A stretch of 64,000 bases of DNA from HXMU1420-13 sp963691715. GTDB taxonomy: Bacteria > Bacteroidota > Rhodothermia > Balneolales > Balneolaceae. Made by a program: the position numbers and the translations under genes. The stretch's first letter is position 1. Each line of letters begins with the position of its first letter. The stretch lies in assembly GCA_963691715.1 (NCBI GenBank), contig OY829281.1:2108001-2172000 (forward strand), given 5' to 3'. The notes beneath the pieces were generated by a model. That model was given only the letters and a program-made list of their open reading frames with translations. It searched no databases and was not told the DNA's origin. Shown piece after piece: positions 26,711 through 35,935 of this stretch.

Positions 26711-27325
26711 ATGAAAAAGTATGTTATAGAAGCCATAGGTACGATGGTCTTGGTCTTAGTCTATGGACTTACCAAAGACCCTTTGGCAATTGGACTTGTA
26801 TTAGCCACATTGATTTACGGGGGAATGTATGTTTCTGGAGGGCACTTCAACCCAGCAGTTACATTCGCGTATTACATCAGAAAAGACATTAATCTTAAAG
26901 TTTTTTTGGGCTACACTGTGAGCCAAATCCTTGGTTCATTTGCTGCATCAGGAGTACTTTTGATGGTGACCAGTTCTATTTTTCTCGCACAACCACCTAC
27001 AGCTTCCACCGTCTCTCAGCATATAGCAGGAGAAATTCTAATGAGTTTCTTATTGATTTTTAGTTATTTAAGTTTACTAAATTATAAAGGTAAAGGTACT
27101 AAACGAATACATGCACTTGGTGTTGGATTAACTTTAACCGCAGCATTATTGATATCTAATCCTATGTCTGGAGGATATTTAAATCCAGTACTTTCAATAG
27201 GTACGTCTTTTATTGATTTCTTCGCAATCAATAATAAACCATTTTCTCACATTCCTTTATTCACATTAGCACCTTTAACAGGGTCTATCCTAGCGGTTTT
27301 ACTAGATTGGTATATCAAAGATTAA
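26711..27325 (+). CDS. MIP/aquaporin family channel with NPA and NPV loops
   Basis: 204 residues and six membrane helices in two halves. The first half-helix loop is GGHFNPAVT (NPA at 47-49), the second is GGYLNPVLS (NPV at 158-160). Two NPA-type loops meeting in the membrane are the selectivity and proton-block site of aquaporins and glycerol channels. The conserved arginine that normally follows the second NPA (NPAR) is replaced by Leu (NPVL), so the pore may have altered selectivity. The protein is short for the family (230-280). It converges on the histidine kinase gene with a 4-base overlap. Confidence 0.88.
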   Translation: MKKYVIEAIGTMVLVLVYGLTKDPLAIGLVLATLIYGGMYVSGGHFNPAVTFAYYIRKDINLKVFLGYTVSQILGSFAASGVLLMVTSSIFLAQPPTASTVSQHIAGEILMSFLLIFSYLSLLNYKGKGTKRIHALGVGLTLTAALLISNPMSGGYLNPVLSIGTSFIDFFAINNKPFSHIPLFTLAPLTGSILAVLLDWYIKD

Positions 27326-28725
27326 GATGAAAGAATAGGAAGGGAAAAGAAGAATTTCGTTCCTACTCCAATCGTACTTTCAACCTGTATTTGTGTTTGA
27401 TGAGCACTTAAAATTCCTTTAACAACTGCTAGGCCTAGCCCTGTCCCCCCTTTATCTCTTGAGCGTGCTTTATCTGTTCTATAAAATCGGTCAAAAAGTC
27501 TATCTAAATGCTCTTCATCTATTCCTATCCCTGTATCTACAACCTCAACCCTAATACGGAGATCATTTTTTAAAGTCTTAACCAAAATTTGGCCATCATT
27601 TGTGTATTTAATAGCATTTGAAATTAAGTTGTCCATCACTTGTTCAAGTTTTTCATTGTCACCCAGAACACGAGTTTTACTTAGCCCTATAAAGGACAAA
27701 TCAATCCCTTTTTCGTTAGCAATAGGGATATACGTATTCACAATACCAATAATCATATCTTCTAAGATAAACTCACTTTTCCTAATAAAACTCTCATCCA
27801 TATCATACCTCTGAATAGACTTAATATCTTGAAAAATACGTACGACACGATCTATTTGTTTTTGTGCTGTGTTAAGATATTGTGCTTTCTTTTCTTCGCT
27901 TAATTCATCTAATTCTAACATTTCCATAGCTCCAGATATAGTGTGTAAGGGATTTCTTACCTCATGGGCTATGTCCGCAAAGAACTGATTTTGTTTTTTG
28001 TTTAATCTTTTCTGACTAGCATATTCTGCCTTAAGGCGACCTGCCATTTCATTTAACGATTTTGCTAAGGAACCAAATTCATCATTTCTCGATACGTCTA
28101 ATTCACGATCTAGATTACCCCTTGCTACATCTAACGCAGCTTCTTCCAATTGTTTAATGGGTTTTCCCAGATATCGTGCAAAATAAATACTTACAATAAT
28201 GACCACTAATATCGAACCTATCATAGCTCCATATATTAGATGTCGTATAGAAGCAGCTGCAGCATAGAGTTCTTTTTTATTTTGGGCGATTCTTAAATAA
28301 CGCACCTCTGTAATATCACGCTCAATCTTATGAAATGAAAAAACATCATCTAAGTCGTCTGAATTGATTATGACTTGAGATTTTTTCTCAAGTTGATTTT
28401 GCAATTGAGCATTCAAAAAAGCTCTAGAATCCATAAATTTAGGTGCATTAATTGGGGCATTTACTAATACTGTACCCGTAGAATCAAATAAGGCAATCTG
28501 ATATCCAGTTAGATCTGCTGCAAAAGTAGTTCTCAAAAATAAATCAGTAAAATCTTCTTGATCCTGTAATGATTCTGCAAAGGTTTTTGCATCCAACTCA
28601 AACTGCGTTATAGCTTCATCTAACAAAAACGTTCGAATGCTTAATATTGCATAGGCACTAATCACCACTACCCCTATGGATAATAGTGTAATGTAAGTGA
28701 GTGCTAATTTTGACTGAATGTTCAC
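27322..28725 (-). CDS. Sensor histidine kinase
   Basis: 467 residues: TM helix 10-31, an extracytoplasmic sensor region of about 130 residues, TM helix 162-183, a HAMP domain to about 233, HisKA with the phosphorylated histidine H254 in DIAHEVRNPLH, and an ATPase domain with the N box (NLISNAIKYT), DTGIGID, FDRFYRTD and GGTGLGLAVVKG. It is the second gene of a pair with an OmpR-type regulator, overlapping it by 4 bases. The stimulus cannot be read from the sensor domain, which has no recognised fold. Confidence 0.95.
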   Translation of the reverse strand: MNIQSKLALTYITLLSIGVVVISAYAILSIRTFLLDEAITQFELDAKTFAESLQDQEDFTDLFLRTTFAADLTGYQIALFDSTGTVLVNAPINAPKFMDSRAFLNAQLQNQLEKKSQVIINSDDLDDVFSFHKIERDITEVRYLRIAQNKKELYAAAASIRHLIYGAMIGSILVVIIVSIYFARYLGKPIKQLEEAALDVARGNLDRELDVSRNDEFGSLAKSLNEMAGRLKAEYASQKRLNKKQNQFFADIAHEVRNPLHTISGAMEMLELDELSEEKKAQYLNTAQKQIDRVVRIFQDIKSIQRYDMDESFIRKSEFILEDMIIGIVNTYIPIANEKGIDLSFIGLSKTRVLGDNEKLEQVMDNLISNAIKYTNDGQILVKTLKNDLRIRVEVVDTGIGIDEEHLDRLFDRFYRTDKARSRDKGGTGLGLAVVKGILSAHQTQIQVESTIGVGTKFFFSLPILSS

Positions 28726-29423
28726 GAATTTATAAAATCACGATTAAAACCATAACCAACTCCTCTGAAGGTTTTGATGAGTTTACCTTTCTCTTTCATT
28801 TTTATTCTTAAATTCTTTATATGCACATCAACTGTTCGATCGAATATATATTTTTCTTCGTCTGTTATATGCTCCAGAATTTCCTGCCGACTGTAAACTA
28901 ATTTTGGGTGTTTAAAAAATAATTCAGCAATAACATACTCTGTATGTGTAAGTTCAATGTGCTTTTCATTCATATACATTACTTTTGAATCTGTATCTAA
29001 GTATACATTATCATGACTAACCCAGTTTATTTTGTCAGAATTTTGTCTTCGTAGTCTACTTTCTACTCTTGCTTTTATCAAATTCAAGCTAGCGGGTTTT
29101 TTTATGTAGTCATCACCCCCCAGTTCTAAGCCTTCAATTTCATCTATTTCTTGGTCTCTAGCGGTTAGAAATAGGACAGGAATTTCATTTATGATGGGAT
29201 GTCTTCTTATGAATGTACATATTTCTTTCCCATCTTTTTTTGGTACCATGATATCTAAAATTGCTAATGCTATCTCTTGTGCATTATTCTCGATAATCTG
29301 TACTGCCTCTTGACCATCTTTCGCCCAATACACTTTGAAATTATTTATTTCTAAAAAATTTGCAAGCATCTCTCCGGAATCGATTTCATCTTCTAAAAGT
29401 AATATCGTATGGTTAGTGTTCAC
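28722..29423 (-). CDS. OmpR/PhoB-family response regulator
   Basis: 233 residues from a GTG start. Receiver domain with the acidic pair E11-D12, phosphoacceptor D57 in AILDIMVPKKDG, conserved T in LFLTARD and K109 in YIKKPAS. The C-terminal winged helix ends with the OmpR-type recognition helix and wing: DRTVDVHIKNLRIKM and IKTFRGVGYGF. Partner of the downstream kinase (4-base overlap). The divergent SDR gene begins 39 bases from its start and could be a target, sharing a short promoter region. Confidence 0.95.
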   Translation of the reverse strand: MNTNHTILLLEDEIDSGEMLANFLEINNFKVYWAKDGQEAVQIIENNAQEIALAILDIMVPKKDGKEICTFIRRHPIINEIPVLFLTARDQEIDEIEGLELGGDDYIKKPASLNLIKARVESRLRRQNSDKINWVSHDNVYLDTDSKVMYMNEKHIELTHTEYVIAELFFKHPKLVYSRQEILEHITDEEKYIFDRTVDVHIKNLRIKMKEKGKLIKTFRGVGYGFNRDFINS

Positions 29424-29462
29424 GTGTTTAAAAATGATTATGTTCTACTAAAATTTATCAGA

Positions 29463-30257
29463 ATGAGCTATAAAAATAAAACAGTTTGGATTACTGGCGC
29501 ATCTTCAGGAATTGGTGAAGCATTCGCTAAAGCCTTTTACAAAGATGGCGCTAATTTAATTCTCTCTTCTCGTCGAAAAGATGAACTTGAACGAGTTAAG
29601 AAAGAATTAGGTAATGGGGATACCATCAAAATACTTCCCCTTGATTTAGCACAAAGTGAAATTTTATCTCAAAAAGTTGACGATGCCCTTAAATTATTCA
29701 ATGGGATAGATGTGCTAGTAAACAATGGAGGAGTAAGTCAGAGATCATTATTTGCAGATACAGATTTGGCAACTATTCGACGAATACTTGAAATTAATTT
29801 TTTTGGATCTGTTGCACTTACACGCTTTATTCTTCCCCATATGATTTCTAATCAATCTGGGCACATTATAGTTACGAGTAGTGTTGCTGGTAAATTTGGA
29901 ACTAAATTTCGTTCTGGATACGCTGCTAGTAAACATGCCTTACATGGCATTTTTGATTGTATTAGACAAGAAATGTATGAATACAATGTGCATGTTACAT
30001 TAGTTTGTCCTGGTCCAATTAAAACTAATATTACTCAAAATTCACTTACTGCAAATGGAAGTACATTCAATGAAATGGGAAAACTCCATAAAAGTGCTAT
30101 GAGTGCTGAAGACATGGTTCAAAGGATATGGAAAGGGGTTAAATCAAAAAAGGAAGAGATTTATATTTCTAGCCCAAAGGAGCGTTTCGCTTTATTCATG
30201 AAAAGATTATCTCCCGCTTTACTAAATAAAATTTTAAAGAAAAGTAATGTAGTTTAA
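29463..30257 (+). CDS. Short-chain dehydrogenase (DHRS7/DltE-like)
   Basis: 264 residues from ATG 29463; the frame is open to an earlier ATG at 29409, but that would run into the divergent regulator's start and add 18 residues not seen in the family. Classical SDR motifs: TGASSGIG at 11-18, NNGG at 87-90, S140, Y153 and K157 (SGYAASKHAL). Then CPGPIKTNIT, as in the classical SDR group near DHRS7. Substrate unknown. The gene converges on DUF58 with a 4-base overlap. Confidence 0.92.
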   Translation: MSYKNKTVWITGASSGIGEAFAKAFYKDGANLILSSRRKDELERVKKELGNGDTIKILPLDLAQSEILSQKVDDALKLFNGIDVLVNNGGVSQRSLFADTDLATIRRILEINFFGSVALTRFILPHMISNQSGHIIVTSSVAGKFGTKFRSGYAASKHALHGIFDCIRQEMYEYNVHVTLVCPGPIKTNITQNSLTANGSTFNEMGKLHKSAMSAEDMVQRIWKGVKSKKEEIYISSPKERFALFMKRLSPALLNKILKKSNVV

Positions 30258-31171
30258 CCTAACTTTTTTCTTTTATTTAGATAGGCTAACAAACCTTCAT
30301 CGAACTTAGACTCAGTGTCAATTTCTTCAAAATCAATCTTAAATTCACTGCATGCCATCCTAAAATTGTGAATATAATTATTCACTTTTGCTTTATAATC
30401 ATCCCTTATCTGAGATGTTAATACCTCCATTTCTGCGCCGGTTTCTAAATCCTCGAACACTATGCGTTCCTCCTTAAACGCTAATAATCTCTCACTTTTT
30501 TGTTCTAAAATATTAAATAGTATGACTTCATGATTTCTATGTCGAAGATGCTTTAAAGCAGAAATCAAGGCTTCATGTTCATCCATATTTTCAAAAAGAT
30601 CGGTTATAATAATTACCAAGCTACGGTGATTTAATCTTTTTGCAACTTCATGGATTGCTTGCGCAGACGCTGTTTTATGTTGTTTATTTGCATTATTTTC
30701 ATCGCGCAGTATACCTTCTAAATAGGTGTAGTTCTGCCTTAAATGAGCATATGTGCTTTTTGGAGGATTAAAAAATTCAATTCCTGAATTAAACGGAATC
30801 AAACTTACAGCATCGCGTTGTTTATGCATCATATACATTAAAGATGCAGCAAAATGGATTCCATATTTTAATTTCGACCATTTACTGAAATGTTTAAAGA
30901 ACATTGATGACGAGGTATCTAATAGTACATAGCAACGTAGATTTGTTTCCTCTTCATATTGTTTTACATAAAAACGCTCTTTCTTAGCGTAGGCTTTCCA
31001 ATCTATATGTTTAAAATCGTCTCCTGTATTGTAAGGTCTGTGTTCTGCAAATTCTACTGAAAATCCATGAAAGGGACTACGATGTAATCCAGAGATAAAT
31101 CCCTCAACAATTTTCTTTGCCCTTAGTTCAATGGATGATAACTTTGATAATGTTTCTGGATCTAATATCAT
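30254..31171 (-). CDS. DUF58 domain protein
   Basis: 305 residues, no membrane helix. The DUF58 signature is GFSVEFAEHRPYNTGDDFKH at 36-55 followed by IDWKAYAKKERFYVKQYEEE. A von Willebrand A-like fold follows, with the metal site beginning DTSSSM (85-90). DUF58 genes usually sit in MoxR-ATPase/BatABD clusters that act in envelope stress and cofactor insertion; none of the partners is in this window, so the protein here stands apart. The upstream gene on the same strand is 135 bases away. Confidence 0.92.
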   Translation of the reverse strand: MILDPETLSKLSSIELRAKKIVEGFISGLHRSPFHGFSVEFAEHRPYNTGDDFKHIDWKAYAKKERFYVKQYEEETNLRCYVLLDTSSSMFFKHFSKWSKLKYGIHFAASLMYMMHKQRDAVSLIPFNSGIEFFNPPKSTYAHLRQNYTYLEGILRDENNANKQHKTASAQAIHEVAKRLNHRSLVIIITDLFENMDEHEALISALKHLRHRNHEVILFNILEQKSERLLAFKEERIVFEDLETGAEMEVLTSQIRDDYKAKVNNYIHNFRMACSEFKIDFEEIDTESKFDEGLLAYLNKRKKLG

Positions 31172-31306
31172 ATATGGTATTCCTTAATCTTCATTAAGTA
31201 CGTTAATCTATGCACCTATATTTCTGATAATTGTGCGACTAGATCATTAATTATTATCATACATGTACCATATTTAATTTGATGAAATTCTTTTTTATTT
31301 CTTGGC

Positions 31307-32437
31307 CTATTTCAATGCAAATTCTAGATCTTCAATAAGATCATTTACATTTTCCAAACCAACACTTAATCTAATTAAGTTTTCAGGAGTTATCGATTTA
31401 TCATTCTCACTAGACCTGCGATGCTCCCATAAACTTTCAATACCTCCTAAACTTGTCGCACGTCTAATAATTTTTGTTTTACCAACTATTGCCAAAGTTT
31501 CTGCTAAGTTTCCATCTATTAATAATGATATCATTCCTCCAAATGCATTCATCTGCGAAGCTGCTATTTCATGATTTTTATGAGTTTTTAAACCAGGATA
31601 ATTTACTTTTAATATTTTCTTATTTGTCTCTAGAAAATGTGCTAGTTCCATCGCATTTTCATTATGCATTCTCATCCTATGGGGAAAACTTCGAATACTG
31701 CGTGTAAGTAACCAGCAATCAAAAGGGGAAGGTATAGACCCTAATTTTTTTTGAATCATTTGAATTTTATCGAATGTAGCATCTTTTTTAGAAGAAATTA
31801 TCGCCCCTCCTATAATGTCCGAATGTCCACCTAAAAATTTACTTGTAGAATGCATTACAAAATCAGCTCCATATTCTATTGGGTTTGTATTGTATGGAGT
31901 AGAAAATGTATTGTCTACGCAAACCAAAACCCCATTATGATGTGCCAACTTAATACTATTTTCTAAATCGGTGATCTGTAATAGTGGATTCGAAGGGCTC
32001 TCAAGTAATACTAATGAGGTGTTTTTCTTAATGGCTGATTTAAATACATCTAAATCCGTTGTATCAATACTTGAATATTCTAAACCCCATTGATGGCTAT
32101 AATTTTCTAAAATTACCCTAGATCCATGATAAAGATCTTTAGGTATGATCACATGAGACCCTTTTTCAACACTCATAAATACTGCAGTAATTGCTGCAAC
32201 TCCAGATGAAAATGCTGCACAACATTCCCCATTTTCTAAATCTGTTAACAATTTCTCTAATTGTTGTCTATTGGGGTTTTCAGCTCTTGAATATATAAAA
32301 TCACCTTCTTGATGCCCCTTAATATTGTGCTCATAATTTGTTGACAGCTCTATTGGAGATATAATAGCTTTACTCTTAGACCAATGTTTAGTTCCTGAAT
32401 GAATAGCTATAGTCTCAAGGTGTCTTTTTTCTTTCAT
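31307..32437 (-). CDS. PLP-dependent trans-sulfuration enzyme (cystathionine gamma-synthase/lyase type)
   Basis: 376 residues of the Cys/Met metabolism PLP family. The cofactor lysine is K200 in STSKFLGGHSDIIGG; D175 in VCVDNTFSTPY binds the pyridine nitrogen; Y49-x-R51 (IYSRAENPN) contacts the phosphate of the neighbouring subunit. SIRSFPHRM and LGGIESL (364-end region) match the substrate side. The family makes or breaks C-S bonds at homoserine or cysteine derivatives. Sequence alone does not separate synthase from lyase. It overlaps the upstream M48 gene by 4 bases, an unusual pairing. Confidence 0.92.
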   Translation of the reverse strand: MKEKRHLETIAIHSGTKHWSKSKAIISPIELSTNYEHNIKGHQEGDFIYSRAENPNRQQLEKLLTDLENGECCAAFSSGVAAITAVFMSVEKGSHVIIPKDLYHGSRVILENYSHQWGLEYSSIDTTDLDVFKSAIKKNTSLVLLESPSNPLLQITDLENSIKLAHHNGVLVCVDNTFSTPYNTNPIEYGADFVMHSTSKFLGGHSDIIGGAIISSKKDATFDKIQMIQKKLGSIPSPFDCWLLTRSIRSFPHRMRMHNENAMELAHFLETNKKILKVNYPGLKTHKNHEIAASQMNAFGGMISLLIDGNLAETLAIVGKTKIIRRATSLGGIESLWEHRRSSENDKSITPENLIRLSVGLENVNDLIEDLEFALK

Positions 32438-33672
32438 AACTTAATTGTCTCTATTGCTTTAATCCGTTCCAAGACGGGAGGATGAGAGTAATTAAGAAAT
32501 ACATAAATGGGATGAGGAGTTAGGTTTGATAAATTATCTTTTGATAATTTTTTTAATGTATTAATCATATCCACTTTATTGCCTGTGGTTTCAACAGCAA
32601 ATGCATCGGCTTCGAATTCATGTTTTCTTGAAGACATTTGCATAAATATCGATAATATCATTTCTATTGGTGCATACAACATTCCAAAAAATATCAGTCC
32701 CCCATATATAGACATATTATCCATATAAAATGCATCAAACAGCCCTTTCTCTTGTAGAAATACGGATAATAAAAAAAATAATATCGCTGAATGAACTATA
32801 CTTACTATCATTCCTTTTACGATATGTTTCTTTTTATAATGACCTATCTCATGAGCTAATACAGCCACAAGTTCTTCAACTGAATGGTTTTCAATCAATG
32901 TATCGTACAATGCAACTCTTTTGTTTTTCCCAAAACCAGTAAAAAAGGCATTCGACTTGCTTGATCTTTTAGATCCATCAATTACAAAAAGTCCCTTCAA
33001 TGAGAAATTTACCTTTCTTGAATATCTTTCAATTTCTGTTTTCAATGCTCCATCTTCTAATGGAGTAAATGTATTAAATAGTGGCATTATCCAAGTTGGG
33101 GCGATGTATTGCATCAATAGACTAAAAGCGGTTACTACTAGCCATGCATACAGCCACGCTAAATCACCTGCATAAATAAAAAACGCCAAGATTCCTGCCA
33201 ATAAAGGAATTCCAATTAAAGCACCAAGAACCGTTCCTTTTAATAAATCTAAAAGAAAAATTTTAACAGTAGTTTTGTTAAAACCAAACTTCTCTTCAAT
33301 AACAAAAGTTGAATATATCGAAAAAGGTAATGATAGTATCGACTTAGCTATCATCAATAAAACAATAAAAATTATACCTGAAATCAACTCATTAAATGGG
33401 AACCCTCTAATCCATGAATCAAGCATATTAAATCCTCCATTAAACCAAAAACTCAATAGTATCAGAAGATCAAAAGCACCTGTTATTAATCCAAACTGTG
33501 TTCTAGCTTTGGTATATTTTTGTGACTTAGCATAAGTCTCAGCATCATAAACTCCTTCAAATTCATTAGGGAGCTGTTGTGATAAAGATTTAATATTCAT
33601 CATATTGGTCACTAATCCAACAAAAAAGTCTACCAGTATGGCCAAAAGAATGATAATTGCGAATATATTCAT
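32434..33672 (-). CDS. M48 membrane metalloprotease (Ste24/CAAX protease 1-like)
   Basis: 412 residues with about seven hydrophobic segments. The zinc site is AVLAHEIGHYKKKH (HExxH near 272-278), with the third ligand glutamate in KHEFEADAFA. GSKRSSKSNAFFTGFGKNKR before the active site and the N-terminal EFEGVYDAETYAKSQKYT match the Ste24/HtpX-like CAAX prenyl protease branch. In bacteria this group is thought to act in membrane protein quality control. Overlaps the downstream PLP gene by 4 bases. Confidence 0.92.
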   Translation of the reverse strand: MNIFAIIILLAILVDFFVGLVTNMMNIKSLSQQLPNEFEGVYDAETYAKSQKYTKARTQFGLITGAFDLLILLSFWFNGGFNMLDSWIRGFPFNELISGIIFIVLLMIAKSILSLPFSIYSTFVIEEKFGFNKTTVKIFLLDLLKGTVLGALIGIPLLAGILAFFIYAGDLAWLYAWLVVTAFSLLMQYIAPTWIMPLFNTFTPLEDGALKTEIERYSRKVNFSLKGLFVIDGSKRSSKSNAFFTGFGKNKRVALYDTLIENHSVEELVAVLAHEIGHYKKKHIVKGMIVSIVHSAILFFLLSVFLQEKGLFDAFYMDNMSIYGGLIFFGMLYAPIEMILSIFMQMSSRKHEFEADAFAVETTGNKVDMINTLKKLSKDNLSNLTPHPIYVFLNYSHPPVLERIKAIETIKL

Positions 33673-33705
33673 TGAAAATAATTAAGGTTATTCGCAAAAT
33701 ATAAA

Positions 33706-33724
33706 TTGGTTCATCTTGAACCAA
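33706..33724. other. Inverted repeat upstream of M48 protease
   Basis: TTGGTTCA and TGAACCAA pair perfectly over a TCT loop, 34-52 bases before the M48 start on the minus strand. It could be an operator or, as the minus strand after the stem is T-rich, the terminator of the small zinc-ribbon gene. Confidence 0.4.
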
Positions 33725-33813
33725 CCTATTTAAGTGGAAGATTTCTTACTTAATAATACTTTTATATTCTCATTTCGTATGCTGTATCAAAAAGTACCCT
33801 GCTAATATATATT

Positions 33814-34002
33814 CTAACTTGATTCGATTTCCTCATTAATGACTTTAAGTTCTTTTTTAACACATTCAATGCAGAGTAACTTAAATTCATCAACTGTTTC
33901 ATAGGGATATAAAATTCTTTCATGTTTCCCATCAGAACTAATGGTATCCGCTTTTTTTTTACAATGTGAGCAGCTGCAATATGTATCTAGATTTATCTTC
34001 AT
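33814..34002 (-). CDS. Small zinc-ribbon-like protein
   Basis: 62 residues. Two cysteine pairs, YCSCSHCKKK near 8-17 and LLCIECVKKE near 42-51, are spaced as in a four-cysteine zinc ribbon; the acidic-basic C-terminus (KELKVINEEIESS) is probably helical. I do not recognise a family. Support for a real gene is the cysteine pattern, the ATG start and the absence of any other gene in this 497-base stretch. Its job is unknown; a DNA- or RNA-linked adaptor is one possibility. Confidence 0.5.
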   Translation of the reverse strand: MKINLDTYCSCSHCKKKADTISSDGKHERILYPYETVDEFKLLCIECVKKELKVINEEIESS

Positions 34003-34112
34003 TCCCTTTTTTCGGTGAAATGCACCTTATTTCTTTCATTCATAATCGTCAAATTTTACAATTTTATTAAATCTTTTTTTGATCTGTCCTATACTAGCTA
34101 TAGGTTTAATCT

Positions 34113-34134
34113 AATAGTTTAATATTAAACTATT
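34113..34134. promoter_or_regulatory. Perfect 22-bp palindrome, likely operator
   Basis: AATAGTTTAAT followed directly by its exact complement ATTAAACTATT, 35 bases before the GTG of the MhqO-like gene. A gapless palindrome of this length in a promoter is typical for a dimeric winged-helix repressor such as a MarR-family protein. MhqO and MhqD genes are controlled by a MarR repressor (MhqR) in Bacillus subtilis. No such regulator is in this window. Confidence 0.7.
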
Positions 34135-34169
34135 TTTTATTATTAATTCTTTAAATCAAACACATATCT

Positions 34170-35096
34170 GTGAAAGGGAACAAAGGATTACATCATATAA
34201 CCGTTTTAGCTGGTGACCCAAAAATAAATGCTCAATTCTACATCGATGGTCTGGGGATGAGAATGGTAAAAAAATCTGTTAACCAAGATGACCCTGGGAC
34301 TTATCATTTATTTTATGGAAACGAAGCTGCTGAACCAGGATCCAGCTTAACATTTTTTCCGTGGCCGAGGGCCCATAAAGGTGTTATTGGTTCAGGCGAA
34401 GCTGTTAATGTTGCTTTTAACGTTCCAGAAGGTTCCCAAGATTTTTGGCTTGAAAGGCTACACTTTCTTGGCCTCTCTCATTCTGATTACTTCTATACCT
34501 TAGGTAAACAAGGAATACGATTTAATGATCCTGATGGCCTGGAACTTGATTTAATCTTTTCGGGAGAAGCAAAAAAACAAATAAGTACCTATAATAGTGC
34601 AGTTCCTGCAAGTGTAGCCATTCAAGGATTTGATTCAACTAGGTTGAAATTAAGTAAAGCAGATGATACGATTACTATTCTTACTAATATTCTGGGCTTT
34701 AAAGAAATAAAATCGGAAAGGAATTTAACACTACTCAAAACAGATGCGAAAATTGGAAATTCTGTAATCATAGAAACAGCTGAAAAGGAACATGGAAGAG
34801 GGGGCCGAGGAATCATACATCATGTCGCTTTCCGTGCAGAAAATCTTGATGAACTCAATTGTATGCGGGAAGCCATACTAGCCGCCGGATTACATCCTAC
34901 TAGAGTAATTGATCGCCATTGGTTTAAAAGTATCTATTTTAAGGAGCCCGGCGGAGTTTTTTTTGAGGTAGCTACAGATAATCCTGGTTACACAGTAGAT
35001 GAAAAATTTGAAGAATTAGGTGAAAAACTCATCTTACCACCTTGGCTTGAACAAAAGAGAGAATTAATCGAGCGTTCACTTCCAAGTTTAAATTAG
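34170..35096 (+). CDS. Ring-cleaving dioxygenase, MhqO-like (two VOC domains)
   Basis: 308 residues from a GTG start. Two vicinal-oxygen-chelate domains: GLHHITVLAGDPKINAQFY with metal ligand H9, and in the second domain IIHHVAFRA (H218) and FFEVATD (E266), which complete a mononuclear Fe or Mn site. The LGMRMVKKSVNQDDPGTYHL stretch is characteristic of the MhqO/MhqA/MhqE group of hydroquinone ring-cleaving dioxygenases. These protect against quinones by opening the ring of hydroquinone conjugates. It is followed 56 bases downstream by an MhqD-like hydrolase, the standard partner. A perfect palindrome lies just upstream. Confidence 0.9.
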   Translation: MKGNKGLHHITVLAGDPKINAQFYIDGLGMRMVKKSVNQDDPGTYHLFYGNEAAEPGSSLTFFPWPRAHKGVIGSGEAVNVAFNVPEGSQDFWLERLHFLGLSHSDYFYTLGKQGIRFNDPDGLELDLIFSGEAKKQISTYNSAVPASVAIQGFDSTRLKLSKADDTITILTNILGFKEIKSERNLTLLKTDAKIGNSVIIETAEKEHGRGGRGIIHHVAFRAENLDELNCMREAILAAGLHPTRVIDRHWFKSIYFKEPGGVFFEVATDNPGYTVDEKFEELGEKLILPPWLEQKRELIERSLPSLN

Positions 35097-35152
35097 AAAT
35101 CAATCAATTTATTTCTAACAAGCTATCTTTCTAACATTATATACGTTTGTTT

Positions 35153-35824
35153 ATGAACTTATTCAGAATTGACAAGAAAAAGACGTTCCAGGGACCTCAT
35201 CAATCACTACACCTGCATCAATGTGGTGCTAATTTAAAAGAGGCAAAATCAGCTATGATTATGATACACGGTAGAGGCGCTAGCCCCGAGAGCATTCTCT
35301 CACTCACAAATGAGATCAAGCATCGTAAAGAAATCACATTTTATGCCCCAGAAGCTCATGGTTTTACATGGTATCCATACTCATTTTTAGCACCACTGGA
35401 GAAAAATCAACCAAAACTTAATTCTGCTTTCCAATCGATATATGATGCTATAACAGTTGCTGAAAATGCTGGGTTTTCTAAAGATAAAATTTTCATTCTT
35501 GGATTTTCTCAAGGAGCTTGTTTAGCAGCAGAATATGTTGCAAGACATCCCGACAAATATGCTGGAATTTTTATTTTTTCTGGTGGTCTAGTTGGTTATA
35601 GAATAAATGAAGATTCTTACACTGGAAACCTTCATAAAACCCCGATTTTTATTGGTTGTAGTGATGTTGATACACATATACCCCTTCAACGTATACATAA
35701 AACCAATTCCATACTATCGTCAATAAATGGAGATGTAACAAAAGTAATTTATCCAAATTTTGGACATACCATAAATAAAGATGAAATAGATCATTTAAAC
35801 AAAATTATTAGTGATCGAATTTAA
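35153..35824 (+). CDS. MhqD-like esterase/phospholipase (alpha/beta hydrolase)
   Basis: 223 residues from ATG 35153; a TTG two codons earlier is possible but less likely. Alpha/beta hydrolase of the phospholipase/carboxylesterase group: MIHGRGASPESI oxyanion region at 38-48, nucleophile S119 in GFSQGACLA, acid D171 or D173 in GCSDVDTHIP and H205 in NFGHTI. Its place right after an MhqO-type gene matches the mhqO-mhqD arrangement, where the hydrolase acts on products of quinone degradation. No signal peptide. Confidence 0.88.
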   Translation: MNLFRIDKKKTFQGPHQSLHLHQCGANLKEAKSAMIMIHGRGASPESILSLTNEIKHRKEITFYAPEAHGFTWYPYSFLAPLEKNQPKLNSAFQSIYDAITVAENAGFSKDKIFILGFSQGACLAAEYVARHPDKYAGIFIFSGGLVGYRINEDSYTGNLHKTPIFIGCSDVDTHIPLQRIHKTNSILSSINGDVTKVIYPNFGHTINKDEIDHLNKIISDRI

Positions 35825-35935
35825 TGACTACACAAACATCTAACTGTATGGAGAATGAATATCTTGCTAACTCATATTGTTAGTTCATATTTGATCGGCT
35901 TATATTTCAACTCACACTAAACTTACACATACTAG

